Assembly (NCBI GenBank): GCA_963922205.1
Contig: CAWUHX010000071.1
Coordinates: 1,116,001-1,180,000, forward strand
Length of the DNA: 64,000 bases
Origin: Romanomermis culicivorax
Lineage: Eukaryota; Nematoda; Enoplea; Mermithida; Mermithidae
Reading direction: 5' to 3'
Of the stretch, positions 34,152 to 46,920 are shown piece by piece. Made by a program: the position numbers and the translations under genes. Below the pieces are notes generated by a model. That model worked only from the letters and a program-made list of their open reading frames with translations. It had not been told where the DNA came from and ran no database searches. Each line of letters opens with the position of its first letter. Positions within the stretch are counted from its first letter, which is position 1.

Positions 34152-35570
34152 CAGTGTTTTTTTTGTGCCAAAACATGGTTTTCGGCACAAAAAAATTTGG
34201 AACGGCACAAAAAATTTTGAGCGTTTGTGCCAATTGGCACAAAATTTTTGGCTGTTCAAACATTAAATGTCCTTGATTTTTAAATGATTTAGGGGCCGAA
34301 AATGCAAAAAATTTTCGGCGCCTCGCGCCGAGTCAATGAATATAATTTTAGCTACTCGTAATTGACCCGAACGCGAACGAGTACTCTTTGAACAGTGTAT
34401 CAGCATTGTTGCAGCAAAGTTTACAGGCTGTCAATGAATGATGAGTGGAAATAAATGGAAATAAAATAAAAATTGTTTACTCTAGCGCATACTCTCGACC
34501 TTATAGGTATTAGTGCCCCTGGTGACCACCTATCTTGTAACATGTGTAATGCAAAAGATGCAAGAGGTACCTACAATAACTGGTTATGACGCGTAACTTA
34601 AGGCAACAGTACGAAGCCTGGCTCAGGCTTAGGCTTAGACTGGCTTAAGCAATCGACTCAGGCACAGACAATCGACACAACGTTACCGAACGAAAGGGAA
34701 ATTTTTGTTCCGTTAGGTTCGGTTGGCGGTTACTGTCGTCATTTTCTACAAAATTGCAGTTATTCTTTCCGATCGAAAGTGCATTTTCAAGCTGAACGTT
34801 TCAAGCTGTTGACGATCAGTTCAATCGAAAAATCAAATATAAATGACCCTTTAGCCTTGGACCCTATTCAGAAGTGAAAAAATCCTATGAGTTTTGTCGT
34901 CGACAGTCGGCGGTTGCACTGCTAAATTGAACTTTAGGCTCAAGCTACTATTTAGCATGCACGTTATACCGTTTATGTCTCCTCTCCTCACACATTTTAC
35001 AGAATTACTCCAGGTACCTTTTTGCATTACACGTGTTATAAGATGAGTGGCCACCAGACGCACTAATACCAACCTTTATCCCTACTTTTGATCTTTAATT
35101 TAGTCGTTCGAATCTTCTAAAATTTATCTTTCACGTTTATTCATTATTTTCTCGTTCTCGACTAATTATATTTTGTAATGTAATTTTGCGTTTACTTCGA
35201 AGGCAATAAAATCTTTCATTCATTCATATAACATAGATTCGTAAGTAGTCGAAAATTTAATCAATTTTAACATCCTGAACAATCCTAGAGTTATTTAAAT
35301 TTTCTCAGCATTCCATTTCTTTTCGAGTCGTCGCGAACTACTTGCAGTTTTTCCTTATATCACTGACATGTTTAGCTGAAAAATAGGTTGGGCACGATTT
35401 CTACAAAAAAATTAATGCGTTAAACGTTAACTTTTTTATCAAAGTTTTGACCTAAAAATTTACCACAGTTTTCAGATTTCTAGTAGAGAAAAAATTTTTG
35501 TGCCATTGGCACAAATTTTTTTGGCCTCTTGTGCCAATTGGCACAAATGTCCATGCACAAAAAAACGCTG
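34152..35570. mobile_element. hAT-like element (family M), copy 3, with a nested inverted-repeat element
   Basis: Ends CAGTGTTTTTTTTGTGCC and TGCACAAAAAAACGCTG. Exact 8-bp duplication AGATGAAC at 34144-34151 and 35571-35578. After subtracting the inserted element at 34506-35070, the length (about 850 bp) agrees with the uninterrupted copy at 53661-54503 (843 bp). Contains GTGCCAATTGGCAC palindromes at both ends and the hairpin CGGCGCCTCGCGCCG at 34315. Non-coding. Confidence 0.82.
34506..35070. mobile_element. long-TIR element (family C) nested in family M copy 3
   Basis: Starts GGTATTAGTGC and ends GCACTAATACC. The inverted arms extend about 75 bp (CTGGTG.CCAC, TGTAATGCAAAA, AGGTACCT). A family O fragment (TTCAGAAGTGAAAAAATCCT) sits inside at about 34858-34935. 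The duplication around it is not clean. A half copy occurs at 7985-8060. The 73-codon minus frame follows the right arm and is not a gene. Confidence 0.65.
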
Positions 35571-35730
35571 AGATGAACCCTTCCGACTTGAAAATTCCAA
35601 AATTTTTTTGTTATTTGGCGATAGAGCAGAGCCGAAAACTTGTTTCGCATCTCCAAATTTTTTCGTCAAAAACAATGATTTGGTTAGCGAAAGCGAAACA
35701 AAACGGTGCACCGACCGACCGACTCCACGA

Positions 35731-36757
35731 CACCGTTTTTTTTTCCTCGAAGATTTTTTCCACATGAGAACCGGACCCAAAATTTTTTTCCTCATTTTCC
35801 AAAAATTTTCCACATTTTTAAAAACGCTTATAATGTGGCTACGGATGCCTTTTTATGCATTTTAGGAGCATACCCATGCATTTTGTTGTATTTGGAGTCA
35901 GAAACCTGCAAAAATGAGAAAATTCTAGTTATATTAGCCAAAATGAGCTCATGAAGAATATATTGGTGTTCTACACAGGAGCGGGTGAAGCATGTTAACG
36001 AATAACGATAGAGTTTTCAGGAATTTATCCGCTATTAACATTTCTATGGCTCTCATTAGAATCATCTAATTTTATTTAGTCCTTCGTCCGGCGCAGAGCG
36101 CCGGAAAAATTTTTGGATTTTCACTTTCTACAACGCTGGAAATTGAACCTTCATAACGTTGGGAAATAAATTAAAATCCGAATCATTGAGTATAATTTGT
36201 TTCCCATTCCGGCGCGCGAAGCACCGGGAAAATTTTTCAGATTTTATATTCTAAAACGTTGGAAAATAAATCTCTCCAACAGATATTCATAAACAGAAGT
36301 TCGAAAATCGCAGTCTAGAATGATGTCTTCAATTTCTATCTTCAATAAACGCAAAAGTTCAGGTTGCAGACGTTTGAAAAATTCCAAACATCGAGAGAAA
36401 AAATTGAGAAAATTGATGAAAAATCTCAACTCAATATTGGGCGACATAATTGACTGTTAACGATTAGAAAATGAAACGAGCTGACTTGCTTGATAGAAAC
36501 TGTTAAGTATTAATTAGTAAGTCGAAGTAGATATGCTAATGGTCGCGCCTGATAGAAAATAGTCAAGATTGTACCCGTGACCGGCGCGAAGCGCCGGAAA
36601 ATTTTGAGATTTTGACCCTTTCAAGTCCACCAAAACGCATCTTCTCGGTTTGGAATCCCCCAAAATTGTTTCCTCAATGAGAACCATACCCAAAATTTTT
36701 TTCCTCGTTTCGAAATTTTTTTCCTCAAAAGACCCCATTTGAGGAAAAAAAACGGTG
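35731..36757. mobile_element. hAT-like non-autonomous element (family R), intact copy A
   Basis: Terminal inverted repeats CACCGTTTTTTTTTCCTC / GAGGAAAAAAAACGGTG, with exact 8-bp duplication CTCCACGA at 35723-35730 and 36758-36765. 1027 bp, without transposase. Contains three GC-rich hairpins of the CCGGCGC..GCGCCGG type (36088, 36210, 36580). It is the unoccupied counterpart of 53474-56852: the sites hit by later insertions there are single-copy here at 35906-35913 and 36570-36577. Confidence 0.88.
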
Positions 36758-39210
36758 CTCCACGAACGAAGGCCAAAACGAACCGAGTTCCGTACGCGTA
36801 TAGTAAATTGTTTATAGCAAGTAATTGTTCCAATATCAACTTGCATTTGCAAAATCAATATCAGTAGATAAGAAATACGACCACATAACTTGGAAAACTG
36901 GAAAAAATAGTCATTTATTCGGGTCATTGCACGCCAAAAAGTTCAGTATATCCGTTCGACTATCTCGGATTTTGACCAAATTTTGTGGATGTCATCCAAA
37001 GTCCTTGACTAACTTCGACATTCCATTCAACTCATAAACTTCAGGAAGATATGGTGCACTAGTGTGTGTGGTCATTGCTATGGCGAGGTATCTTAACTTT
37101 GAACTTTACACGTCATATAGGTTCAGTCAGTGCATGAATTACTTTTATCAACTATTCCATATCATGAGCACTTTACATCATTATTTTTAAATGACTACAT
37201 AACGCGGAATTAATTGGTATCAGAGTAGCAAATTATTTCAAGCTGCAAGTTCTGAATCCCAAACTAGATTTGCTGAGAATGTGTGGTCCTAAAAGTAGGC
37301 ACTTTGTTGAAAATTCTCCAAAAAAGTCGAGTCCACAAAAAAACCCATAGCTCCACAATTTTCGGAGTTGAATAGAAAAATTTTGCCGAGGAGTTTAGGA
37401 CCTTGGGTGACATCTACACAAAATTTAGCCATCTGAAATTATTGACTACTGGAGTGGTGATTTTCAAAATTGAACTGCTATGGTGATGGAATGACCCTCA
37501 GAATCATTAGAAATACCTAAAAGGAAAAACCTATGTAGTTTACAATGTAACTTGCATTTTTACAATGGTCAAGAAGAATGGTGTTTGAATTTTTGTCCTT
37601 GCTAGTTTAAAAATTTTAAAAGCCTCAGAAACCTGCCACATATTTGCCTGTAACGTACATGCTAATGCAGTACTGTAAATATACAGTGTACACTATGTGA
37701 TATTCATTTATTAAATATTATTTTATTTCTTAATCTATCGTCTCAAGGGTGCCTGGGATTCACACCCAAACATTCCTGTAAAATTATGTGAAGTACTTTA
37801 TTTTGATCATCCCCACACCCCAGTAGCCACCATTGACCCAATTAAGACGCCCCAATTAATTTGCACATCAGCAGCTGGTCCCCTAGAACCTACACTAAAG
37901 TACACATTCGTCGGCTACATTAATTTCTCATAAAAATCGTAAACAACACCTACCTGCACACAGTAGAAAGTAAAAGCCCCGCCAGACATTAGTCTCAAGT
38001 GGAACGGTAGCGATGGTCCTGCAAAACATGTATACACAGAGGAAATAGATACAGAAGCATGCACAGAAGCACAGAGGTGTGGCTAAGCCCACTGTAGGAA
38101 GTAAGCATAAGGAAAACACGAAAAGCATACAGTAGGAGGAAAGCGTTCGAAGGCGTGACCAAACTAGCGAGAAGAACGAAGCAAGAAGCAGCGATTGGCG
38201 GGAGAAGATTGATGAAAACGAGGCCTCCCGTGATGCCAAGGGAGTGGCCACAGAAGCCGTATTTAAAGAGAAGCAAAGCATGATTCCGTCAGAATTCTTG
38301 GTTTTAATTTTATTTGCAAGCATCTTTTTGTGTTGAGAAAGTGAGAATTCGAAGCGAGACGCGAGTTTATTTGCAAGCATTTGTTTTGTGTATTGTCGAC
38401 GAGCAAAGCGATCATTGATTTCATATTATTATTATTATCGTTGTTGTGTCCCTTAATCGCCCCGTCTGTCCACCGTCGCCCGTTCTTTGGATCAAGTAAA
38501 GTATCACTAAGAACTGGTCTTTACACGCCTTATGCAAACAGTCAAACACTGCGTAACTTTTCCATACATCAAAATCCAAATTGGAAATGGAAAATTTTCT
38601 ACGAAACTCCAATCCGACGGATTCTCTCTGGCATACCTTTACGAAGGGCTGCGACCAGTTGCCTACCAGCTAGAAGCATTTTGGGGGGGGGAAGAGCTGA
38701 CATTCCCAATTTTAAGGGAAAGGGATTCAGCAGAGCTGAAAAAAAGATTTTTTTCCATATTAAAAATTGGGAAAACGACGTATAATCAATGATTTTCTAT
38801 TTTTAATTAAAACGGACACACCGAAAAATTTCTACGTGTTTTGTCGATATTGTCTCCAAAAAATAAAGAAAGTCAATGTCAAAAAAATTGGCGCCTTCCT
38901 TCGATTTCCGGCCGCCTGGTGGGAGAGGTGCCGACAACTTAAAAGTTGGAGAGACTCCTCGACAACACGATTGAACTTTTGGGCAAGGTTCCCCTACAAA
39001 TTTCCTAGGGTCCCGAACGTATACAGGTACGGTCTCTGAAATCGGATGGCCATCGCGTGTGAATATCATTGTTCAAAATGTCCTGAGTTTTTGAACTCGT
39101 TTGCTTGAATCGCGCATCCAAACTGGGCAATAAGTTGTTTTTTCTTCAGAATTCGACACTTGATCAATGGCAAATTCGTCATCCAATCGAAGTGGCAGAT
39201 TTTTTCGGTC
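36758..39210. other. no gene supported; possible decayed LTR-like or unknown repeat
   Basis: Open frames at 37928-38380 (minus) and 38381-38792 (plus) have no recognisable domain and overlap simple repeats. GCTTGCAAATAAA on the minus strand occurs twice, about 60 bp apart (near 38310 and 38375). A TATTTAAA motif lies at about 38263. The frame at 38803-39069 (minus) has a VYVRDPRK string that faintly recalls integrase C-termini of Gypsy elements, not enough for a call. Confidence 0.3.
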
Positions 39211-39213
39211 ATA

Positions 39214-39449
39214 TAGTCTGTTTTTTTGAAATGCTTCTAAATAATGGAAGTGGAAAGCAAGTAGTACTTCAGACTTTCAAGATTTTCTGATAAACGAAAT
39301 ATCATATAGGACTGGAAACTTGTGCGCATACTGACATCACATTTGACAATTTTAGAGTGAACAATTTTACGGTACAAGCTCGCGATTTTGACTGCAGCAC
39401 TGATTTGTGTCACATTCCTATTCGAAAGCATTTTATATAAAACAGACTA
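39214..39449. mobile_element. TA-duplicating MITE (family D), best-preserved copy
   Basis: Starts TAGTCTGTTTTTTTGAAATG and ends AAAACAGACTA, flanked by TA on both sides (39212-39213 and 39450-39451). TIRs and duplication fit the Tc1/mariner-type insertion pattern. Length 236 bp, non-coding. Other copies lie at 6774-7015 and 52046-52286, with half copies at 1211, 4005, 12525 and 52975. Confidence 0.75.
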
Positions 39450-40052
39450 TAGCTTTGTGGAACTATGGAATTTTGTTCCAGGGAACCAACGGGTCAAGCA
39501 GCGAAAAGCCCCACCGTATCGTCAGTACCATGCAGAATGGTGATAAATCCAGTTTTCACAAAATTGAGTTATCACTATTTTCCAGGTCTACTTGACATCT
39601 CTTTCATATGTAAAACGGTTATATATTATTTATTAAACTGCAAAGATTCAAAAATGAAATATGAAATTTCGATTATTGGCCTGATTTTCAACTTCGAATT
39701 ACTATATTCTCAAGACAATAAAAAGTGAATTTATCACCTTTCTGCATGATACCGACATATGATGCGTTCAACAAATTTTCTGTCGACCAAGTTACTAGGA
39801 CAAATGGATACTAATCAGGTTCAAAGACATGCTGCATTTGTTAACAATTTGGCCAGGCTATTGTATATTTTTAAGAGCGATAACAATATACCAGTTTGCC
39901 AAGCATTTGTGGAATGCTTGTCCACTAGCCGGAGTGACTCTATTGACCAACAATCGCCTTAGTGTTCTAAAATCCATGCATTCTTCTTGTGTTTTCAGAC
40001 AAAAGATTCCCAATGTATGGCATGCATGTGTGGCTGACTGAGATTAATTTTT

Positions 40053-40680
40053 TTGTCAGAATGTAATGAAATGAAATGAAATATTTTATTACCAGTCAAA
40101 GAAAAAATTACAATACTATTATCAAACAAGAGGAAAAAACCAAAAAAGCATGCTGCGAACTTCTTTTAACGGTTAGTTAAATAATAGAACGATGAGAAAA
40201 CGTAAAAATTGAAATACGTATTACAGTAAATATAAAGTGGCAAGTAAAAGGAAGCGCAGGTTACAATTTTGTAAAGAACTTCATTTGGGAGTTCATTCCA
40301 AATATTAATACATGTACTATTTGAAAAATCATATGACCAGATATTTGTTTTTGCCTTACCAGTATATAGCTTATGGTCATTTTTACGATGGGTGGACTCG
40401 AGATTAATACTGATAAAAAAGTCCGAATTATTAAGGCAGGACTGTTCTTAATAATTTCGAACATCATTTCGTAGTTTGCGTATTCCCAACCTTTTTAAGC
40501 ATAGCTTGCTCGTCATACGTAACCAAATAATCTTAGTGAACTTTCTCTGGACCTTTTCAATGAGATTTATGTCGGACACATGAAAGGGATTCCAAACAGA
40601 AGAACAGTATTCTAACAGAGGTCTGACATATGCTGTGAATGCACGTACAAGGTTAAAGGTTGTCACGAGACGTAAATGCC
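40053..40680 (-). mobile_element. non-LTR retrotransposon (LINE), 5'-truncated 3' end
   Basis: On the minus strand the translation contains the C-terminal reverse-transcriptase signature AYVRPLLEYCSSVWNP followed by LIEKVQRKFTK (40448-40666). After one frameshift comes the typical tail block with SYDFSN...IWNELPNEV (about 40440-40260). The element ends in repeats of the ATTTC type (40060-40090 on the plus strand), as many LINE 3' ends do. The catalytic fingers and palm, the endonuclease and ORF1 are missing. It is a dead-on-arrival copy of a CR1/L2/Jockey-like clade; the exact clade is not determined. Confidence 0.85.
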
Positions 40681-41079
40681 TTGATTATAAAAAGCTATGG
40701 TTTTTTTGGCTATGAAGTTTAAGTGATTTTTAAAACTCAAGCATTTGAGACGATGTTGTTTTTGAGGTATGAGTACCCCAAGGCTGTGACATACGGTTTT
40801 GGCCTGGAATGAGGGACGATCCTAAATTGTACTGACGCTTCGGAATTGCATGGCCCATGTAGAGAATAGTGCGTAGATTATATGGTGATTATAGAATAAG
40901 TCTGCATCCTCGTTACAAGGTGGAATTTATGTAATATGCAGATGAGCGTTCTTTGGGAAGAATGTCAAGGCCCATCTATACTTTTTTGTCGAAAATCTGT
41001 CGCAAGTGATTGCAACAATCAAAATCGAACGAATCTATTATTTTTAATGTGTGCAAAAAAGATATTGACGAGTTCTTTA

Positions 41080-41690
41080 GTGACGGGCCCCCAAAAATCT
41101 AACCCTTCTAGAGCGAAAACGGTTATAGATAGAGACATGAGGTTTTTCGCACAACATCCGCCATTAGGGCAAATATGGGGGTGGCAAAGGTCACTGTGAC
41201 TTTATATGCAAATGAGGCATGGTGGGGCGCCAAAAACATGCAAAAAACGCCCTTTTTCAGCGCACCAAGTTGCCGCAGGTTCCTCAATGGGTATGCATCC
41301 CTGAACCTTGATAAACGCTTTTTTATTTTCTGAAAATATTGACTTGGTCAAATTATATGAGTGACCAATGTTCGAGAAAATCCCCTTCGTTTGGGTTCAA
41401 ATAAAATAAGTTTTTTGGTGAAATAGTTGCAGTGTTATCTGATTATCCTGCGTGTAAAACAAAGGTATTTCCATGGTCTGATTAGGGAAGGGCTTTTCGA
41501 CCATTGGGTAAATTCAATGGATGCGGTCACTTCACACAAAAAAAATTATCCCGGGTGTAAACAAGCATATTTTCTTGATTTTTTGGTGTGAGGAGTTTTC
41601 AACCACCAGGGAATTCAATGAATGTGGTCACCTTACAAACAAGTTATTCTGAGTGTAAACAAGCGTATTTCCCCGAATTCCACAAACGAA
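41080..41690. repeat. family F repeat with about two minisatellite units, inverted relative to 2440-3430
   Basis: Positions 41400-41690 carry inverted copies of the 95-105 bp unit (AATTCAATGGATGCGGTCAC...TGTAAACAAGC). Positions 41080-41330 resemble the adjoining body at 2991-3430. Non-coding. Confidence 0.55.
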
Positions 41691-41783
41691 TGAAGCCGTG
41701 CCATCGGGCCTGGGACAGGCCTCTAGCCCTACCTGAACTGACAGTGCTGGTGTGTTGGCCGGACAGTGGGTGCCCCTGCATCC

Positions 41784-42143
41784 ATGGCATCAGATCAGAA
41801 CATTGACTGCATCAATTTCACAGATTCTTTTGTCAATCTCGACCCGCCCCTCGCCCCAGCCACCACGGGAACAAATAGCTGTGATCAATGCGGTAGCATC
41901 ACCATCACTAATGCCTATAAAGTACAAAATTTTCGCACCAAAGCGCATGACACCCTAGAACAACTTAATAGTGCCGCCTCGAGGATACCCAACAAAGTTC
42001 CCACTGTACAAACTATAGATCAAATTGTCGAAACTGTTTCCAACCAACTCCAAGCCCAACAACCACATGTACAATGCAAGGTGAAAGAACAAGCTCAAGT
42101 CACTAATGTGCAATTTGCCACCATCGCCGAACAAATGCAGTAA
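41784..42143 (+). pseudogene. gag-like remnant
   Basis: A 120-codon frame starting MASDQNID, rich in Q/A/N, with a helical coiled-coil-like stretch (DTLEQLNSAASRIPNKVPTV) and a CDQC pair. It ends at a TAA that interrupts what looks like a continuing frame. The position upstream of protease argues for gag; there is no direct homology I can name. Confidence 0.45.
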
Positions 42144-42888
42144 TTAATTACCACAACTGCCACCACCATGCACAATAACCTGCCAATGCCATGACCATTG
42201 CCAGCTAGTTCCCATTACCCACAAACCACACTTATAGAGAAGCTGAGCCAGCTTTGGCCTATGTATGACCACCACCATGCATCAAACCAAAACCTCCTTC
42301 AACTGATATGATTTATAATAACAAATTTTTCCACACCCCACCTAGCCAAAATGATCTGGTACACCTCACACGACCACATCGCCCACCGCCCATGGCACAA
42401 CCATTTGGTTTCTCTGACTACTCACCTGACAACTCTTATGACAATCCTCAGCCTCACTATGATCTGCCGTGTTTGTTCCACTGTGGAGAAGATATCCGAA
42501 TCAAAACCATCATCGACAATATTCATCTGCTTGTAATCGACAGTGTGGCCACCAACAAATGATTGCTACCATTCTTCATCTGCCTCCAAAATGAATTCGA
42601 CTATGAACATGTCCAACCACATGAAAATAAGTGCCCTCCACTGCCTAATACGTGACACGCCGAGCAATATTATCCAAGATATGAGGCCATACAAGGACAT
42701 GAAGAAGTTCCTCATGTTTTAACTAGTGCCAGATTGCAACCATATGACCCTCAAAAGTGAACTCGCCGCGATTGCACCCCCAAATTGGTGAGCAACCCAC
42801 CACATTTTTAAGTAAGTAACATACACTCAACAATTATATCAAAATGAGGACCAAACATACCAGCACAAAAAAGTAATGGATATCTTTT

Positions 42889-43122
42889 TTGACTAAAATG
42901 CCTGTTTTCTACCAACTGACTATCAGCGAGCAAGCACAGAACTTTACAAATGTTCAACACTTGGCCAACACCATCGCAAAAGCTTGCAGCATACTAAATG
43001 CCACAAAGGCAGAGATTGGCACCACTGAATGGCTTATTTTGGTTAATCAGGCCCTTCTGGATGCCTTGATGCTGCGATCACCCCACCCAAATTTCACCAT
43101 TTTGACTTTCACTGCAGCATAG
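42889..43122 (+). pseudogene. gag-like remnant, second segment
   Basis: A 78-codon frame (starting [10 protein letters not shown]) stops at a TAG just before the MITE at 43179. The sequence is helical and polar, as expected for capsid remnants, but no motif is diagnostic. A possible zinc-binding string C..REHEECQSC lies in the next frame segment at about 43690-43730. Confidence 0.35.
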
Positions 43123-43178
43123 AGCATTCTCAAGAAGGACCCCGCGATCGTGAACCATCAGTGGACACCATACAAATA

Positions 43179-43605
43179 CACTACCAGGCGAAACTAACCA
43201 TCTATGCAGGTCATGTCCAGGACGCGTCTGGAACTCATCCGGGATGCACCCAGGACGCGAAAAGCACACTATACCAACAATAAAATTGACAGGCCATGTG
43301 CTTGTGTCACACAAAGCCAAAGAATTTTGCTGATGCTTCGTTCTTACCTCCCTATAGAAAGCACACATTATTTACCAGATATAAACAAAAGGTCAACTGT
43401 TGTCATACTGTAGGTCAAAACAAAGTGCATATCTACTACACATTATGAAAAAACTATGATTGACAGTTATTGCATGAATGTCAATTACTGAGAAAGATGA
43501 AAGTTTTCTTTGTGCTGCTGAAAAAAAGCGTTCCGGACGCGACCTGGACGCCTCCAGGATGCATCCCAGGCACGAATTTTTGAGGGTTAGTTTCACCTGG
43601 TAGTG
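43179..43605. mobile_element. TA-flanked MITE inserted in the Gypsy element (family K)
   Basis: Ends CACTACCAGGCGAAACTAAC and GTTAGTTTCACCTGGTAGTG; TA on both sides (43177-43178, 43606-43607). The inverted arms extend to about 75 bp with GGACGCG and GGATGCA blocks. Unlike the surrounding retrotransposon it keeps CpGs (for example GGACGCGTCTGG), which suggests that it arrived later. Non-coding. Confidence 0.72.
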
Positions 43606-44508
43606 TAATACAACACTGGCCCTGACAAAAAACGTCTCTTTTTAATTGGTGCCGCCACAAACCAAAATGCCACTAGGACAACTGGTCAAATGCTGTGACC
43701 GTGAACATGAAGAATGTCAATCATGCTACCAACCCAATGAACATCAATTGCACCCATCCAAGATGATTTACAACCCAGCAATCAATGCCACACCCGATTG
43801 GACCACTCCACCAGCAGGGATTTCTCTGGCCCTCCTCAAAATAAGCCCACTGGCCTTTGATGTGATGCCCATAAATCTCGCACACACAAGACCAAGGATT
43901 GCATCTGGCTCAAGCCTAAAAATGCTCAAAGAAATCAATAAAATGATCAATGCGGCCTGAATCACAATGCTTTACCACTGCTCACACTAGATTTCCAAAC
44001 CAATTCCATTGATATTGGAGGCCAATGCGAGTAAAGAGCTTGACGCAGTGGACCCAGCTCAAAAGGAACAAATTATTCCTGCAGTTCAGTAGGATATTAT
44101 AACCAAGGTAATCGTTTTTCTTGTAATAATGATATTGTTCAGAACACATATGCCATCTACCCAAACTGTGACTATGCTGCCTGTTGGGAGCAACACATTC
44201 ACTATAAGATGCCACTGACACCTTATGTAACCAAGCCTACAGATTTGTCCCATGCCAGCTCCCAGTCCTCCAACATACCAATAGCGCTACTGACAATGCC
44301 AATAGGTTCCCCCGCCCCCATGGCAAACACTTTGGACAGGCCTGGATCCATTCGCCCAACATCAGCCACCAATATGGTCATGCCATTGAAGGAAGTCGCC
44401 ACGTCCGCACCCATTGTGAGCCCTGGGATCATTGGGTGGGCAGCTACGGCCCATGCTGCAGACAATCCCTGCCATATTTGTTCTTCTGTTTGCTAGATTG
44501 ACAACCTT

Positions 44509-45015
44509 ATGCTGACAACGAAATGTTTTGTAAAGAAATACATTTCGACCTGCGCCTTCCAAATTTCCATAAAGATCAGTAGTGTCAAAGCCTATGCTCT
44601 TATCAACACTGGCGTGCAATGCTCAGTTTTGTCGTCCAGCCTCGCCAAACACACTTTCGATAAACAATCCCTCTCATTGCCAATTTGCTGAAAAATCAAA
44701 GTTGCCCATGGTGCCATCATCACTGCCCATGGCCCAGTCATTATTACTATGGAAGGCAGGCATATGATCAAGTGCATAATCCTGGATGACAGCAGCAATG
44801 ATCAATGCATTATCGGCACCAATTCCTTGGCACACCCCCACATTCATGCCATCTTAATTTCAAAGACAGTTAGTTATATTGAGATCCAGAATGTCAAATT
44901 GCTGCTCAAAGTCACCAAATTGTTTCTTAGGGCCATTTACAATAACGTTTTAGAAGAAATTCTAGGCGAAGATAGAGTGAGCATTTGCAATGATAAAGCT
45001 GATACTTTCAGCTAA
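44509..45015 (+). pseudogene. retroviral-type aspartic protease, inactivated
   Basis: In one frame with an internal TGA at 44689-44691. The active-site block reads ALINTGVQCSVLSSSLA, where the family has D-T/S-G; here the aspartate codon is AAC after ATC. A second conserved block CIIGTNSLAHPHIHAILI corresponds to the ILG.D element of retropepsins. The lost aspartate and internal stop mean that no activity is expected. Confidence 0.75.
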
Positions 45016-45612
45016 ACGGAAAAAGTTGAAGCCCAAAAATCGGATTGATATCCCCCACCAAGCCCACACCATCCACCCATGCAAGGAATGGAGGTCAAGG
45101 AGCTTGCTGAACTGATTTTTCTAGTGGCCCAAGCCTCAGTCACAATATCACCAAATTACCAGCAAAGGGTCACTGGTACCATTTTCCCTTCAACATCCTC
45201 TTCAATACATGACTTGATTGTGCAGCTGCTAAACCAAGACCAAGTAACTATCAAATTCACCATTGAAACTGCTATCATCAACATTACCAATGGTAAATGC
45301 TCTTTATTATTTGTCAACAACACGCCTAATAGTATTAAGCTTTGCCTGAACCAAGTTTTCACCCTCGCAAAGCATACGTTGGAGTCTGTGGCTGTCCCGA
45401 CCCCTGATAATGACATCTGTGTTGCAGTTGCCCTGTCTGACTACAATTAGATGGATCATGAACCAGCCGCATTGGACAAATCCTTACTGCACTATACGGA
45501 CAAACAAAAACTTTAATTTGCTTTGAACAAGATGGCCAAAAAGATGCACATTACCACTGCTCAAAAAGCTAAGGCCCTCAGTATGCTTCTGCAAAACTGA
45601 CCCGTCTTTAGT

Positions 45613-46548
45613 TTGCCCAGTGATAAACCCACCTTCACAAACAAACTGACCATCAACATTGACAGCAGCATGACAAAACCAGTATCTCAACATTATTACC
45701 AGGCTGCCATGGAGCAAAGACTGACCATATGCCACCATGTTCAAGAAATGCTTGATAATGACTTTATCAAATTATCTGCTCACCATGGGCTGCGCCACTG
45801 TTCTTGGTAAAGAAGAAAAATGGATCCTGGTGCCCCATTGTCGACTATTGTGGCATCAATGAGATAACCCTAAGTGATCACTTTCCAATCCTATGGATAG
45901 ATGATTACTTGGATGTCATGGACCAAGTAAAATTCTTTATGATGCTCGATCTCAAAGCTGGGTACTGGCAGGTACCCCTCGACAATGACTCACACGACAA
46001 AAGGACCTTCATCTGCCAGGAAGGTTTGTTTCGACTCAAAGTTCTCCCATTTGGCTTGAAGAACACACCCACCAAATTCCAAAGAAAGACTCATGGAACG
46101 AATATTGTGCCCCTATATTTGGAAAATATGCCTCGTCTACATCAATGACATTATCATATTCTTGAACTGTTTTGATGAGCATTTGGAACACCTGCAAATA
46201 ATATTCGACAGCCTCTGTGCAGCAAACCTAATGCTTTGGCCTGATAAGTACGAGTTCTTGCTGCCTTAAGTCAAGTTTCTTAAAGACCTGCTCAATGGGG
46301 AAGGAATCACCACCAATCTGGACAAAGTCAAAGCAATTGCCAAATATGAATTCCTGCGAATGAAAAAAGGTATGCAGAGTTGTTTATGTCTTGTTCAGTG
46401 GTGCAAGTACTTCATCCTGCAATTGGCCATGTTGTCAAGTCCGCTCTATGCCTTACCCCACCACGATTCCAATTATACTGTCATGGATGAACACAAGAAT
46501 GCTTTTGAGGGTATCAAGAAAGCCTTAATGATGTCTTCATTCCTTTGA
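45613..46548 (+). pseudogene. Ty3/Gypsy reverse transcriptase, inactivated
   Basis: Conserved blocks in order: [58 protein letters not shown] and VYINDIIIF. One frameshift lies near 45779 and another between 46090 and 46128; a stop occurs at 46267-46269. The first aspartate of the YxDD box is asparagine (AAT after ATC at 46144-46146), while the upstream LDL aspartate and the second D of the box are kept. The thumb/connection region follows to 46548. Confidence 0.85.
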
Positions 46549-46920
46549 TATCCAGTTTACAATGGCAAGGCCGAGTTTGTTATCCAAACTGATGCAAGTA
46601 CAACCGCCATGGGTGCGATATTGTATCAAGAGAGTGGGGATGACAAATGGGTAATTGCATACAACAGCCAAGAAATTACCAATGCCAAAACTCGTTACAG
46701 CACCACAGAGCACAAATGCCTCACTATCCTCTATCGACTTCACATGTACCCGCATTATGTATACGGCCAGAAAGTTATCATATGCACCAATCTGTTGGGC
46801 ACCCTGTTGATGGCAATTCGCATGGGGAAATCGCCATGCAAATCGGACAAATGGACGACCAGCGGCGCAGACATTTGCATAGAAGTGGAGCGCCAAAGAA
46901 AGACCAAAAAGATATGGTGA
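46549..46920 (+). pseudogene. RNase H domain of the Gypsy element, inactivated
   Basis: Reads [18 protein letters not shown] (first catalytic D kept), then [14 protein letters not shown] (E kept), then [12 protein letters not shown], where the family has T-D-H. That aspartate is AAT after ACC (about 46789-46791). A TGA (46546-46548) directly precedes the domain. After this point the usual linker and integrase zinc finger are absent. Confidence 0.78.

Noticed and set aside
37214-37226. TGGTATCAGAG string resembling a plant-type initiator-tRNA primer-binding site
   Set aside because: No LTR end directly upstream and no gag-pol downstream; animal elements would be expected to use a different sequence.
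37928-38380. 150-codon minus-strand frame
   Set aside because: Leucine/serine/cysteine-rich with no recognisable domain, overlapping a near-exact short direct repeat; could be LTR or spacer sequence.
38803-39069. Possible Gypsy integrase C-terminal piece (VYVRDPRK) on the minus strand
   Set aside because: Only one short motif-like string, no neighbouring core domain.
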